From Flammula alnicola (lineage: Eukaryota > Basidiomycota > Agaricomycetes > Agaricales > Strophariaceae): a stretch of DNA of 64,000 nucleotides. The notes beneath the pieces were generated by a model. That model ran no database searches. It saw only the letters and a list, made by a program, of their open reading frames with translations, and was not told the DNA's origin. Location: NCBI GenBank assembly GCA_015499995.1, contig JADNRV010000108.1, positions 124,001 to 188,000 of the forward strand, read 5' to 3'. The translations under genes were made by a program, and so were the position numbers. Positions 44,230-55,170 of this stretch are shown in pieces (the stretch's first letter is position 1; each line of letters opens with the position of its first letter).

Positions 44230-44801
44230 TGCTGTTGGTTTCTGGCTGCTGCTGCTGCTGCTTGATGCACTTGTGGTGGATGGTTTTTGTTTCGTTCTTT
44301 CTTTTCGTTCCGTGTGACGCGATTTTCTCAGCTTCCGCCCACGTTCTAAATTTTGGCTTTCCTAGTGAAGTCTTTCTTATCTTTTTAATTCGTTGTTCGT
44401 TCGATTTTCATTGTAACACCGCGCGTCAAGACCATTTATAATGCTTTTATGTTTTTTTTATTGCTTCTCATGTCAACATTACCAACCATCTACAATCGTT
44501 CAATTTTTTTTTTGGTATAGATCACGAATGTATTACGAAACCGTTAATGACATCCGCAATTGAATGAACAGAACATAGAATACAAAAAGTTCAACTAATA
44601 GACGTTGAACACGTTGAGGTCTTTGGCCATGTCACGTGGATCGAATCATCCATCGCAAGTTTGAATCGGCTCCGGGCTTGCATCACTTGCCACCGAGGAC
44701 ACGAGCTTGAATCTTGACTGTGAACCTCTCCTACCGACCTTTGGCTTGAAATCTCACTTAGCACCTACACTTAATCTAACACCTTCGATCAATCAGACAT
44801 A
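44230..44801. other. intergenic, 3' region of the ABC gene
   Basis: T-rich 3' flank (T runs at 44450-44460 and 44505-44513). Nothing else is recognised. Confidence 0.4.
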
Positions 44802-45510
44802 ATGGACACGGGTCACCCTCATTTCGAGATAGAGGATGGAGTTGCAAGTGGCAGTGCCTCGACTAGCGAACTGAAAGGAACGCCACCCGAACCTGTCAGA
44901 TCTGGACCTCATCCTGGGCAGAGAGAGGACGTGGCTGGCTCCCTGGAATCCGAAGGTTCACGTACACAGCTTACAAGGACCTCAGATGATACTCTAGGCG
45001 ACGATGTCGGGGACAGCTCATCTACTGATTCCAGTCCTCAAGATTTTCCGAGATCAGATAACCATAGTCCATCCTTCTCTAGCGACTCGCCAAGCTCGCG
45101 GGATCTATCTAGCAGAAGATCCACTGCTTCTATCGGTCCTCCTAATTCGGCTGCCTCTGCGCAGACTACAGACGCTATACGTGGCACTCGGTTTCATCCA
45201 GCGGACGAAATAGGCAAATTTCTTCTAAAGCAGGCAAGAATACTTTTGAGTATCTTCCAAGTCTGGTACTTATGGAGTCTTTGTCTGAGCAGAAACCCGG
45301 CGCGGAAATGGCAATCGTTCCGGATGATGATTGGATATCAGTCCTTAGAAAGGTATGAAACTCGGTTTATCTGAGTGGTAGACAATCTCCGTTCAATTAT
45401 TTTCTTCAAGGACGACTCGGTGCTACCTTCTCCAGAGGAGTTCCTATCCCGAATTCTCGCTGTGAATGACATCATTGTAGATGATCATGGTGAGTAGTTA
45501 CAGCATCCAT
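44802..45510 (+). CDS. hypothetical Ser-rich protein (exon structure unresolved)
   Basis: ATG 44802 opens about 145 codons of Ser/Asp/Pro-rich, disordered sequence. Then a second frame becomes more protein-like (FEYLPSLVLMESLSEQKPG, 45250-45350), ending at a GTATGA donor. An exon with SVLPSPEEFLSRILAVND (45410-45489) follows. One short intron or frameshift near 45235 is required. No family is recognised. Confidence 0.4.
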
Positions 45511-46019
45511 GTATGTTTAAATCTCTCGCAAACCGATGTCTAGGAGTTGTAAGCCTGCAGCGAAGAACCTCAGTTCCGATGGAGTCGGGACAAGATCTCG
45601 GTTAAATCTAGGAGTATAGCTGATGTGGGCAGAGCGAGGTGCAGCTCGATATTCATATGGATGGCGCCGCCTACTTCACAGTACTCCGATATCTTTCATT
45701 GTGAAGTACACGAGACACATTTCTCCCTCCATTCTTGTCATTGCAGCACAATGTAATAATGATTGTATTCCCACTAGATTGTATTCATAGATTCCGTCTA
45801 GGCATCTGGAGTTGTTTTTCCAAAAACAGTCGCGCGCGAGGGAGAATGGACGAAAGTCACTCTTTTTAGTTCACTCAAGATGACAGGGCAGGGATTATGG
45901 TGTTTTAGGATTCTTCCTCCTCGCAGGACCTCCCCTAGGCGGCTACATCCGAAGAAAATGCATCTAGAAAATCGTCTGAACGGGATTACGATAAATAAGT
46001 GTACCTCGCTCAGAATCAC

Positions 46020-48395
46020 TGGGAATGGCAGATTGCCCACACACGCGCAGCTTCCGAATATTCCAACTGATGGATGGCACACTTGTGGGCGGAAAGTTAG
46101 ACGGGAGTATCCACAACTCCGTGGGCGGCGTTCTCGATCTTTGCATTGTACAGATAAGAGATCAATATAAGATAGACATTATCGATATCCTCTGTCAATC
46201 CCGTTGGACCGCTGGTCACCTCCTTAACGTAAAGGTTGCATCACACCGTCCCATCGCATCCAATCCCATCACTGCACCGCCGTTGCTGAGTGGTTATAAT
46301 AGGTTACCGCAAGTTCCATATACCACCGCGAAAATGTTCAACTTATCCCTCCCCCAAGGACTCATTGGAAGGATTCTTCTTGCATCTCTTGAACGGCTCT
46401 TTAATTCCGGTGACGACAACAATACCTCCTTCAGCACCATCCCCCCCGAACTTTTGGATCGGATTACCGATCACCTCCATAATGATAGGCTGACTTTACT
46501 AGCTCTGGGTCGCACATCCAAGCAGACCCTGATCAGAAGTCGCCTTCACCTCTTTGCCATGCTGGAATTCAACGATAGCGATAAGAAGTTCGACGCTTTC
46601 CTCGCCCTCCTTGACGCTCCTTGGACGAGCTTTACACATGCCGTCGAGTCCCTTCACCTCAAAGAGCGATTCCATCCTCGGCTCACGTATAAGTACCGTC
46701 CGACCAGGAATATTCCTCGTATCACCGCTAATTTGCCAAACCTGAAGACGCTCCGGCTGACATCGATATGGTGGCCCTGCATCCCGCCCCACATTCGAGA
46801 CTTATTCTTCCAGCTGGATATCACAGAATTCCACCTTGACTCTGTGGAGTTCACAACGTACCAGCAAATCGACTTGGTGGAGTTTTTCGTGAGGCTCCGA
46901 CCGTCTACAAAGACAATTACACTGTACAACCTACAGTTCGACGATGAGGACATTCCCGATCTCTCTCATAACTCCTCGACCTTCCGACGCCAAATTCACT
47001 TAAAGTCACTCGATACTTGTTCGCTCTTGCTTTTGAAAGACGTATGGGATCCACTGGGCACTAACCATCTCGACGTTACAGTTGAATCATTCCATCTTCG
47101 GCTGGATCCTATGTCCTGGAGGAATAGAGAGGCATACACTCCTTTCATCTCAAGGTTCTTGCAACAGGTCGGGCCATCTCTCCATCATCTTTTCATAAAG
47201 TTGTCCGATCCATATCTTGATTTCTGTAAGCAGACGTTTCGCTACCCCCCGATATGACTTCACTAAATCAGTTTGCAGATTGCTTGCCTTATTACAACTC
47301 TGTGGACCTCTCGCGATGCGTTAATGTACGCATTATTCACATTGGAACTATCACATTGGATCGCATCTCCCGATCAGGGGAGGAGATGTCGCCAATGCTG
47401 TCAACGATGTGGACATTACTCTCCAATCTAGCTTCTAATTCGCCCTCGCTAGAGGAAATTGTACTCATTTTCGGACCGTCTGGTGAAAACCTCGAGAAGC
47501 GGGCGGCAGAGTTGGAAATCTTTTCTTGGTTGGACCTCGTTGGGCGGTTGCAGGATATGTTCCAGAATTTGAAAACGGTCGCTATTGGTGTGGGATATTA
47601 TGTGGTGGATGGCGAGAAACCCGGTCCGTACGTTGAGGCACTGCGTCGGGCTCCAGGAATACGGCAACTTGAAGAAAAGGGAATTGTGGTGTTGCGGATG
47701 ATTCCTTGGAAAAAATACGGCTCGGTAAGTCCATTGCTTAAGAATTGAAATAGGTTTTGAGGCAGATGTATCCAATAGCCCGACCCAACATGGAAGGAGC
47801 GTACGAGAAGTTTGTAGACACCCATGATTTGGGTAGTTCTTGTTCACGCAGAAGATTGACTCTTACGATCTGTTTTGGAGACGATACCGCGTAATTCCTC
47901 CATTCTACAGGTCCTGATCATTCGAAGTCTGAACGCGGTAGATTAGCTATTTAAATATACTTGTTACCCGGTATCGAAATTATGTACAGGAGTCCCTGAG
48001 CGGTACTCACCACAACCCCGCACAAAATGACATGCAGACGCGAGTTCGTCTATTCCAAGAATCCGATTCTGAAAGCATCCACGAGCTTTACATGCAAGCA
48101 ATTGCTTTATGGCCGTAAGCGATCCCATACACACGCTCCTCATTCTCGCCAATACTAACACACTGTACGCCTCCAGCACCTCCAGCAGACTGTTCAGTGA
48201 GCCTCGCACTCACGAACCAGCTCCGCAGGCCCTTCTCGTTTGTCCTATATAGCCTGTTCGCTCTTGGACTCATCCTTTCGCGTCGTTCTCCTAGCCGATT
48301 CCTAGGAGGTCTTCCCTCTATTGCAAAATTTGCTCTATTTTGAGTGGAGTAGCTGAATGCCTCAGAGCTGGTCGCTGGCTCGAGGATAGTTGGTC
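46020..48395 (+). repeat. inverted segmental duplication, copy 2
   Basis: Matches the reverse complement of 31150-30985, 29808-27739 and 23681-23569. It lacks the 4.06-kb transposon (empty site at 48264-48265) and the ~1.18 kb present at 29809-30984 in copy 1. Confidence 0.85.
46334..47748 (+). CDS. F-box protein, copy 2
   Basis: A 453-aa paralog of the minus-strand gene at 28220-29646. It has two exons (46334-47225, 47279-47748) and the same 53-nt intron position. The F-box-like IPPELLDRITDHLHND start and leucine-rich remainder are conserved. Differences are mostly single residues, plus a C-terminus shorter by four residues. An in-frame extension upstream of ATG 46334 exists only because the flanking duplicated block is open. 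Like copy 1, it is an inferred SCF ubiquitin-ligase substrate adaptor. Confidence 0.85.
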
Positions 48396-49040
48396 GACTA
48401 CTTGGGCAAGGAATGTGACGCATACACGATCGCGCCCAAGTGGCTGTATGTAGCGGAAGAAAACCCGCTCAGAGCTTCGGGGGTAAGATGTGACTTAGGG
48501 GGAAAAGCTGTGCATGGCAGAGCGATTCGTTATTATCAAAATCTGGCAATTCGTCAGCGTACCAGGAACGGAGCCAGTCGAGCGCCACACAAAAGGCATG
48601 GAACATACATGGAACACCCGCGCAATACGCAGGCAGGGTTCTTTATCCTGCGTTGGGCTCACAGCGAGCCGTATGATATCAGTGAGCCGCTGCACAATGA
48701 ATTTCAGAGTGGTGGTGCGACCGAGGATCGCTAGGCAGGAGCCACCAAATGCGACATGGAGCGTCGGGCAGCAACATCGGTTGCGCACATAGTCATGTCA
48801 GACCTCTCTTCAACCTAATCGGAATAACGAGTGTGTTGGATGGGACTGACTTCGCGAAGACTCCACGTCCGTCTCATCGAGTAGGATGCTTGGCTTGCGA
48901 GACTGCCTCGGTTGTCACGTCAGCACTTGCTTCCCCGATATTTCTTTTTTCACCTCGGCTATCGCGAGAGGGGCGGAGTGGTGCCGCGATGTCATCAAGA
49001 CATGTTTTCCCATCGCGTCAGGTTCAGTCCCATCCGAGTT
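48396..49040. other. no gene recognised
   Basis: Scattered short frames on both strands without splice support or family motifs. Confidence 0.4.
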
Positions 49041-49047
49041 GACTCCC

Positions 49048-49548
49048 TTAGCCAGAGCACAATTCAGAATGTTGTAGAAGGTCGTAGAGCGGGTATTGAA
49101 CATGTGATACGTAGGTCCTCTTTGAGTCATATCTCATAGAGGGTGAATCCAGAAGCCGAGCTGCGCAGGTGAGAAGGAGAAACGATATGGCTTCCCGCTT
49201 TGACACCTCTTCTGCTGCTTGGGTAAAATCGGTGGGTAGCACAAATGGTGGTGCTTGACTTTTAGGTATCCTAGTGTAAGCAACCATTGAGATATGTTCA
49301 GAAGCACTACGGCGTGGAAATCGCACCTTAAGCTTGTATATCTTGAAGCTAGATGCAGTGTGATTGCGGTAGGATTCGTTGATCTTATTCGCTAGTTCAG
49401 GCATGCACACATCGATAGTTGCAGTGCGAACCACTCTAAGTTCAGTTAATTTGCTAAAGTGGCATGATTCGGAGGCCTGATGTAACGGCCCCGAGTTTGT
49501 GTGAGTCACGAATAAAAAGTTCACTGCACAGCCATGGCTGCCATGCAC
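49048..49548 (-). CDS. hypothetical protein, divergent from Argonaute
   Basis: An uninterrupted 166-codon frame with balanced composition (for example PPFVLPTDFTQAAEEVSKREA and SFLLLTCAARLLDSPSMRYD). Its ATG lies 121 bp from the Argonaute start on the opposite strand. No family is recognised and it may be fortuitous. Confidence 0.3.
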   Translation of the reverse strand: MHGSHGCAVNFLFVTHTNSGPLHQASESCHFSKLTELRVVRTATIDVCMPELANKINESYRNHTASSFKIYKLKVRFPRRSASEHISMVAYTRIPKSQAPPFVLPTDFTQAAEEVSKREAISFLLLTCAARLLDSPSMRYDSKRTYVSHVQYPLYDLLQHSELCSG

Positions 49549-49562
49549 AGCAACCTTATCGA

Positions 49563-49570
49563 TATATAAG
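49563..49570 (+). promoter_or_regulatory. TATA box for Argonaute
   Basis: TATATAAG lies 100 bp upstream of ATG 49670. Confidence 0.45.
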
Positions 49571-49669
49571 CCGCACCCTCTATTCGCTTTCTTCCCAATT
49601 CATGCCACCAACATACTGGTACACGCACACTTTTTTAACATCGCTGTTTGCTGAGATCGACGACAAGAC

Positions 49670-52600
49670 ATGCCCCCACGAAAAGCATCAGGCCGTGGCG
49701 GTCGCGGGAGAGGAAGAGGATTACCTCTTCCTCTCCCTGGTGACCAAGGTGCTGCTGCTGGTCGTGGGAGCAGGCCAGGTGGCCCTCCCAGCGCAGCTGG
49801 TGAGCATGTTTTTGTAGATTTTTTAGACCATATTCAATATTTTACACGTCGTTGCTGATTTTATCAAGCCCACATCACCACAATCGGTGTGAAGCGACCC
49901 AACTATGGGTCTGCAGGGCGGGCCATTCAAATTCTAGTTAATTCCTTTGAGATCACTCACAAAGATGAAGATATTTCTCATTATGATGGTATGTTATGTG
50001 ACTCGTTCGCACTCGTGCACGTTTTCTAACGAGCTTATTTAATCTCCAATCCCAGTCGGTAAGTTTTGCGATGGAGGAATGGTAATGGAACAGGCCGTTA
50101 ATTCAACTGTCAGTTGTGGATCATGAGAGGCTTCCTCGTCGCTTCAAGATGGAGCTCTTCGAGGCCCTTCAATCGCAGGAGCCAATTACTCCCAAGATTG
50201 TCTATGACGGGCAGAAGAATGCGTTTTCCCCTCGCGAGCTTGATCTGGGAGAGACGAACTCTCAGAAGGTAACATTCATGTTAGCCGGAATCCGAATGCC
50301 TCTTCTCATACCTTTCTATTTTCATTCGTCACCCAGTTTGCCGTCAGTTTGCCACAGCCTAACGGAGGTGGAAATTCTGGAGGTCGTCCCCCTCGAGTGT
50401 ACTTCATAACACTCACCAAGGTTGCTACAATCAACACTGAGTAAGTTGCAATGTTCTTGTTACCAGCGACTTACTGAACCGTAATTGATAATAGGACCCT
50501 CCACCGTTATTATGATGGTCAACAATCTCTTGATGAAGCGGTCTCAACCAGTCTCATGGTGAGTGTCATGCATTATAAATCTGGGAATTCGGGTCCATCC
50601 TTTTGAAACTGAACGGTCACTTACAGGCTTTCAACAACGTTGTTAGAATGCAGCCGAACCTGTCTAACCCATCCAGAGCCCGCTCTTTCTTCACTCAAAT
50701 CGACAAGCGGGCCATCGGCGGGGGTCTCGAAGTCTGGCGGGGTATTTTCCAGTCGGTCCGCCCTGCTATAGGACGTCTCATACTCAACGTTGATCTGACG
50801 GCGACTGTGATGTACCAAGAAGGCCCTCTTATTCAGCTATGCAGTGTTTTTTTCGGCCTGCCCATCAAGAAGGCCCCTGCATATCTATCTCCAGCTGGAG
50901 GCTTCACCAATCAACAGAGAATCCGGTTGAAAAGGTTCCTCCGAGGTCTGCGCGTCGTGGTGCCGGCGACTACGGGACCAACCAGACCTCGCGTAATTTC
51001 AGACGTGAGCAGTGAAGGCGCAGATACGTTACAATTCACGATGCGTGGAGGTGCTACAATGACCGTCGCTGAATACTTTCGGCGCTTGGGGCAGCCGTTA
51101 GAATATCCGAAAACCGTTTGTGTCCAGGTAAGCAATCTTCAAGTTGAGACTAGCATCAACTGACCGTCTTGTTTCATGATGCTCTCATCCAGGTCGGAGC
51201 TGGTGCCATGATACCTTTGGAATTATGCATGGTTCTTAGGGGACAATTTATTAACAAGGAAACAATTCTTTCGGACGGTCAGCTCAAGGAAATCCTCCAG
51301 TTTTCTACTAAGCGGCCGAATGAAAAACTTGCACTTATCAAGAGCGGTGTTCGGGTAGGCGAAATCCTTTCTTTGAGTGCTACTCAAATTAGTAACAATG
51401 CTCTTCTGCTCGCATAGGACCTCCAGCATGGACAATCCGACTACGTAAGGCAGTTCGGCATGGCCATCAATCCCGAACCCCTCAAGATTGGAGCACGGAT
51501 CATCGATCCACCAACCATGAAGTATAGTGGCCAAGGCCGTCAGACGAAGCAGGCAAGTTATTCTTTTATCCAGAATACGGATTACCATAGCTCTGTATTT
51601 TAACCAATGAATAATAGACCCCGCGAAATGGCGCCTGGAATATGTAAGTTTTCGCTATCCGTTGGCCACGAAGCTCGTTTACAATCATATCTTAGGATGG
51701 ACAAGAAGTTCTACAAAAGTTCCACTGTTGCCCGATGGATGGTTGTGATCTACGAAAAAGAGGGAAATTTCCCTGAAAGCGCCTGCCAGAACATGATCAA
51801 GGGATTCTTGGAGGAATGTAAGAACGTTGGTAAGAATATTTCAGATTATAAAACGGATATTCTTTACTAACAGATCTCATACATAGGTATCGAGATAAAT
51901 AATAAGAACCCGCTCGTGAAGTACCAAAACGGCCAAGGCAACATTGAACAGGTTAGTGTTTTCGCGACTTTCTTCGACAACCAGTAAATATTTACATACC
52001 TCGACATCTTATTTAAAGCAAATGTACAGCGCTGGCACGGAATGCAAGGAAACGCTTGGTGGTACACCTTCTTTGGTTATCGTTGTGCTCCCAGAAGGAG
52101 GCAACGACATTTATAAGGCGGTAAAACAGTATGTGATAACACCTATTCTATGTTATATATCCAGAGGTCCCTAACATGATAATATTTGCAGCTTTGGGGA
52201 CGTAACAGTATGTCTCACGCGCCTTGTTCGTGGGGTGGCATTGGCTCATTAAACCTTTTTTTTTAGGTCGGGGTCGCGACTCAGTGCCTGAAAGCGAATA
52301 GATGCAGCAATGCGAAACCACAGTATTGGGCGAACGTGATGCTCAAGTAAGTATAATTGACTCTTTAATTATCAGCCGCGCCTCCAATCTGGGTTTAGGG
52401 TTAACGTCAAGCTTGGAGGAATTAACGCAATTCTCGATTCCTCCGATTTCGAGGTCATAACTGATCCTAACAATCCAGCGATTGTCATAGGTTGGTTATT
52501 CCACCTTCTCCGCCACATAAATTTGGCGTAACTGCTCACAATTTTTGTTCAGGCGCTGATGTAATGCATCCTGCTCCTGGCGCTCAAGGGCGCCCTTCCT

Positions 52601-54027
52601 ACACTGCGGTTGTCGGCAGCGTCGACTCCAACGCGGCGAAATATGTGGCCACATCTCGTGTCCAAACTGGACGTCAAGAAATAATAGACGACCTGAAAGA
52701 GATGTGCAAGGTAACCGAGTTTCTTTTTTTACCTTCGGGATTTTCGGCGTTCTAAAGTAATTACAATTTTGTCAGGATGTTCTCCGGCTCTATAAGAGGT
52801 ATCATGAAAAGGTCGAGGGGAAGAGTGCGGAAGGTTCAATCCCGAAAAAGCTTATTTTCTATCGAGGTATGTCTTCTACAGTAGTCTTCAAGTAAGGTGG
52901 GTCAGATGAACTGATTTTATTTTAATCGAACAGACGGTGTTTCTGAAGGGCAATTCCAACATGTGTTGGATCTTGGTAAGAATGAAAGGACTTTGCGCTA
53001 TGCTTGATTGCTGACTGAGTTTCTAGAATTGCCATTGATCAAGGGCGAGTTATATTGTATCTCTTTGACACCCAGTGCTAAGTCTAACTACCGTTGCAGA
53101 GGCCTGCAAGGAGCTTGAAATCGATCCAAAGATTACTTTGATCATTGTCGGAAAGCGACACCACCATCGGTACGTCATACAGAAGTCAATGATCCCTGAG
53201 TGGAGCTGATGCAAGAAATTATAGTTTCTTCCCTCAGGCCGCTGACAAGACAGCGGATAAGAGTGGAAATTGTCCCGCTGGAACTGTCGTGGATACAGAT
53301 ATCACTCACCCGACAGATTTCGATTTCATTCTGCAAAGCCATGCAGGAATTCTGGGTACAAGTCGCCCTGCCCATTACTCTGTGAGTGACACTGGCAGCG
53401 TATTGAACCTTGACAAGCTTGACATCTTACATCAACTCTGATCTTTCTTATGTGACTTGTGTAGGTATTGCACGATGTGAGTCCTATCAATAGTCACGAA
53501 GAACTTGAATGCCCAAGGTTTATCTAACGATTTTCGAATTTAGGAAATCGGCTTCAAGTAAGGACGTTCTTCAGAAATTCTTCGTGTGTTTGCTGACTAG
53601 TTCAATCAGCGCGGACACGCTCCAAGCACTTTCATTTGATTTATGTCATGTATATGCTCGATCTACTCGCTCGGTTTCGATTCCTGCGCCCGTTTACTGT
53701 GCGTTGCTTCTTTCTTTTAGTGAACCGCAAAGTCCGTGGTAACTCACCCTCTTGACAGATGCAGATATAGTCTGTTCTCGGGCGAAGAATCACTTCCATC
53801 CTCAGGAACAGCTCAACTTCTCGGATACCGGCACTCAAACATCTGAGCCAGATTGGAATCTCGAGGCGTACAAAGAGGGTTACAAGCCACTTCACTTAAA
53901 TCAGCGGGTATCAATGTATTTCTCCGTACGTCGGCTGTCGTATCTTCCTCTCCTCTTGCTCACAACAAAGTGTTTAGTGAATGCCATGACACGAAACGAA
54001 GGTGTCCGAATGTGTTACCAACTGTAA
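49670..54027 (+). CDS. Argonaute protein (RNA-interference slicer)
   Basis: Binds small RNAs and cleaves or silences complementary transcripts. About 20 short introns. Gly/Arg-rich [10 protein letters not shown]-terminus (49690-49725); Argonaute N domain from [11 protein letters not shown] (49890); PAZ region around [14 protein letters not shown] (50930-50970); PIWI domain from about 52030. The catalytic tetrad is complete: Asp in IGADVMHP (52557-52559), Glu in GRQEII (52678-52680), Asp in [10 protein letters not shown] (codon split by an intron, 52866/52934-52935) and His in AKNHFHP (53791-53793). Two introns have GC donors (51553-51617 and 53045-53099). A 3-nt microexon TCG near 50055 is possible. 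After the usual MYF end motif the frame runs on ~35 codons to TAA 54025-54027, or a further intron may alter the tail. Symbol not assigned because paralog identity is unknown. Confidence 0.92.
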
Positions 54028-54253
54028 ATTCCACGGCATAATAACCAACGGCCTCTTTATCCCGCATGGTTTATGTTTTATCCCGACTGGTTCGCGGATC
54101 TAACAAGTCTGCAATGCTATCGTCCTATGCTTTCCTGTACATAAGTTTTCTCTTCGTTTGAAATCCAATCATTATATCGTGGATATATGGCATGTGGCGC
54201 AAGTAAGGAAATATGGGCAATTGAACACCTCAAAAAATCCCCAGCGAATTAAC

Positions 54254-54640
54254 TTACATACCCTTTCGTAGCAAAAATGTCATGGTTGTTGATATCATCG
54301 TTCTTCTACATACACCCACGGGCAGACAGTTAAACAACAGGTGATCAAGAAATCCCAGCTCTCGCACAGAGTCGTATTTAAGAGAGAGGAGCGAGATATA
54401 AATGTTGTCTTGGACGGTCCCGTTGTCATTGTCACTCATAAGCAGAAAATTTGATTTTGAAAAGATACTCACAGCAAAAAATACACTCACGGCCTGCCCA
54501 AGTTCTTCGAGGCTGCAGAATCCAGATATCCCCGGCAAGATTGTACCGACCACAGGTCCCATTCAAGCTTCGTTGTGGCGTAAATTTTGTCGGGGAACAA
54601 GGATGGCTCTGAGAAAATCAAGGTAGCTACATCAGATTAA
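54254..54640 (-). pseudogene. short relic of an MFS transporter gene
   Basis: On the minus strand, about 54545-54460 resembles exon 4 of the MFS gene at 5455-13400. It has the GDIF..EE.G.AMSVFFA block followed by a GTGAGTAT donor, as at 6886. Surrounding sequence is not recognisable as MFS. It is a decayed fragment. Confidence 0.55.
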
Positions 54641-55170
54641 CAGGTGCGAAGAGGTGTGAGGGCAGTATCGAAAGGGGAGTGGGCGCTGGGCGCTGAGGCC
54701 TGAGGCCTGAGGCGTTCTCAATTTATCAATTTTATGAGGCAAACGGAAACAGTGCGTTCCACGTGACCCCGATAATCACAACACGCGACGGTCACGTTCC
54801 TGTTTTTGTATACTTGCCGCCAAAGGCCTCGAGGTTGAAGCTCCCAAGTCCAGCTTTTATACCTTTTCTCTCTCTTCTTTGCCTCACTTAACAGGACCTA
54901 CGGGACGCGCAGAGCGTATCTTGCTTCTCTATCTCTTTTGAAATCGGTTCCAAAGATACGAAAGGCAGATATTGAATAAGAAAAGTTTGTGTTTCTATCG
55001 TTCGCCACTCAAAATACATTGACTTTCCAGTTATATTAGTTCTCCACGAATCGTACAGTGTGCACCAATATTTCATCAAGCCACAAAGCTCTCTGATCTA
55101 ACAATCGACAGTGTGCCGAAGACCATAGAACCTGTCATTCCACTTCTAACGACCATTCATACACCTCTAC
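54641..55170. other. upstream region of the centrosomin-like gene
   Basis: Contains a small GCTGAGGCCTGAGGCCTGAGGC repeat near 54690. No gene is seen. Confidence 0.4.

Noticed and set aside
46025..46333. In-frame N-terminal extension of F-box copy 2
   Set aside because: It derives from a separate duplicated block; copy 1 has no such extension and both copies share the ATG at MFNLSLPQG.
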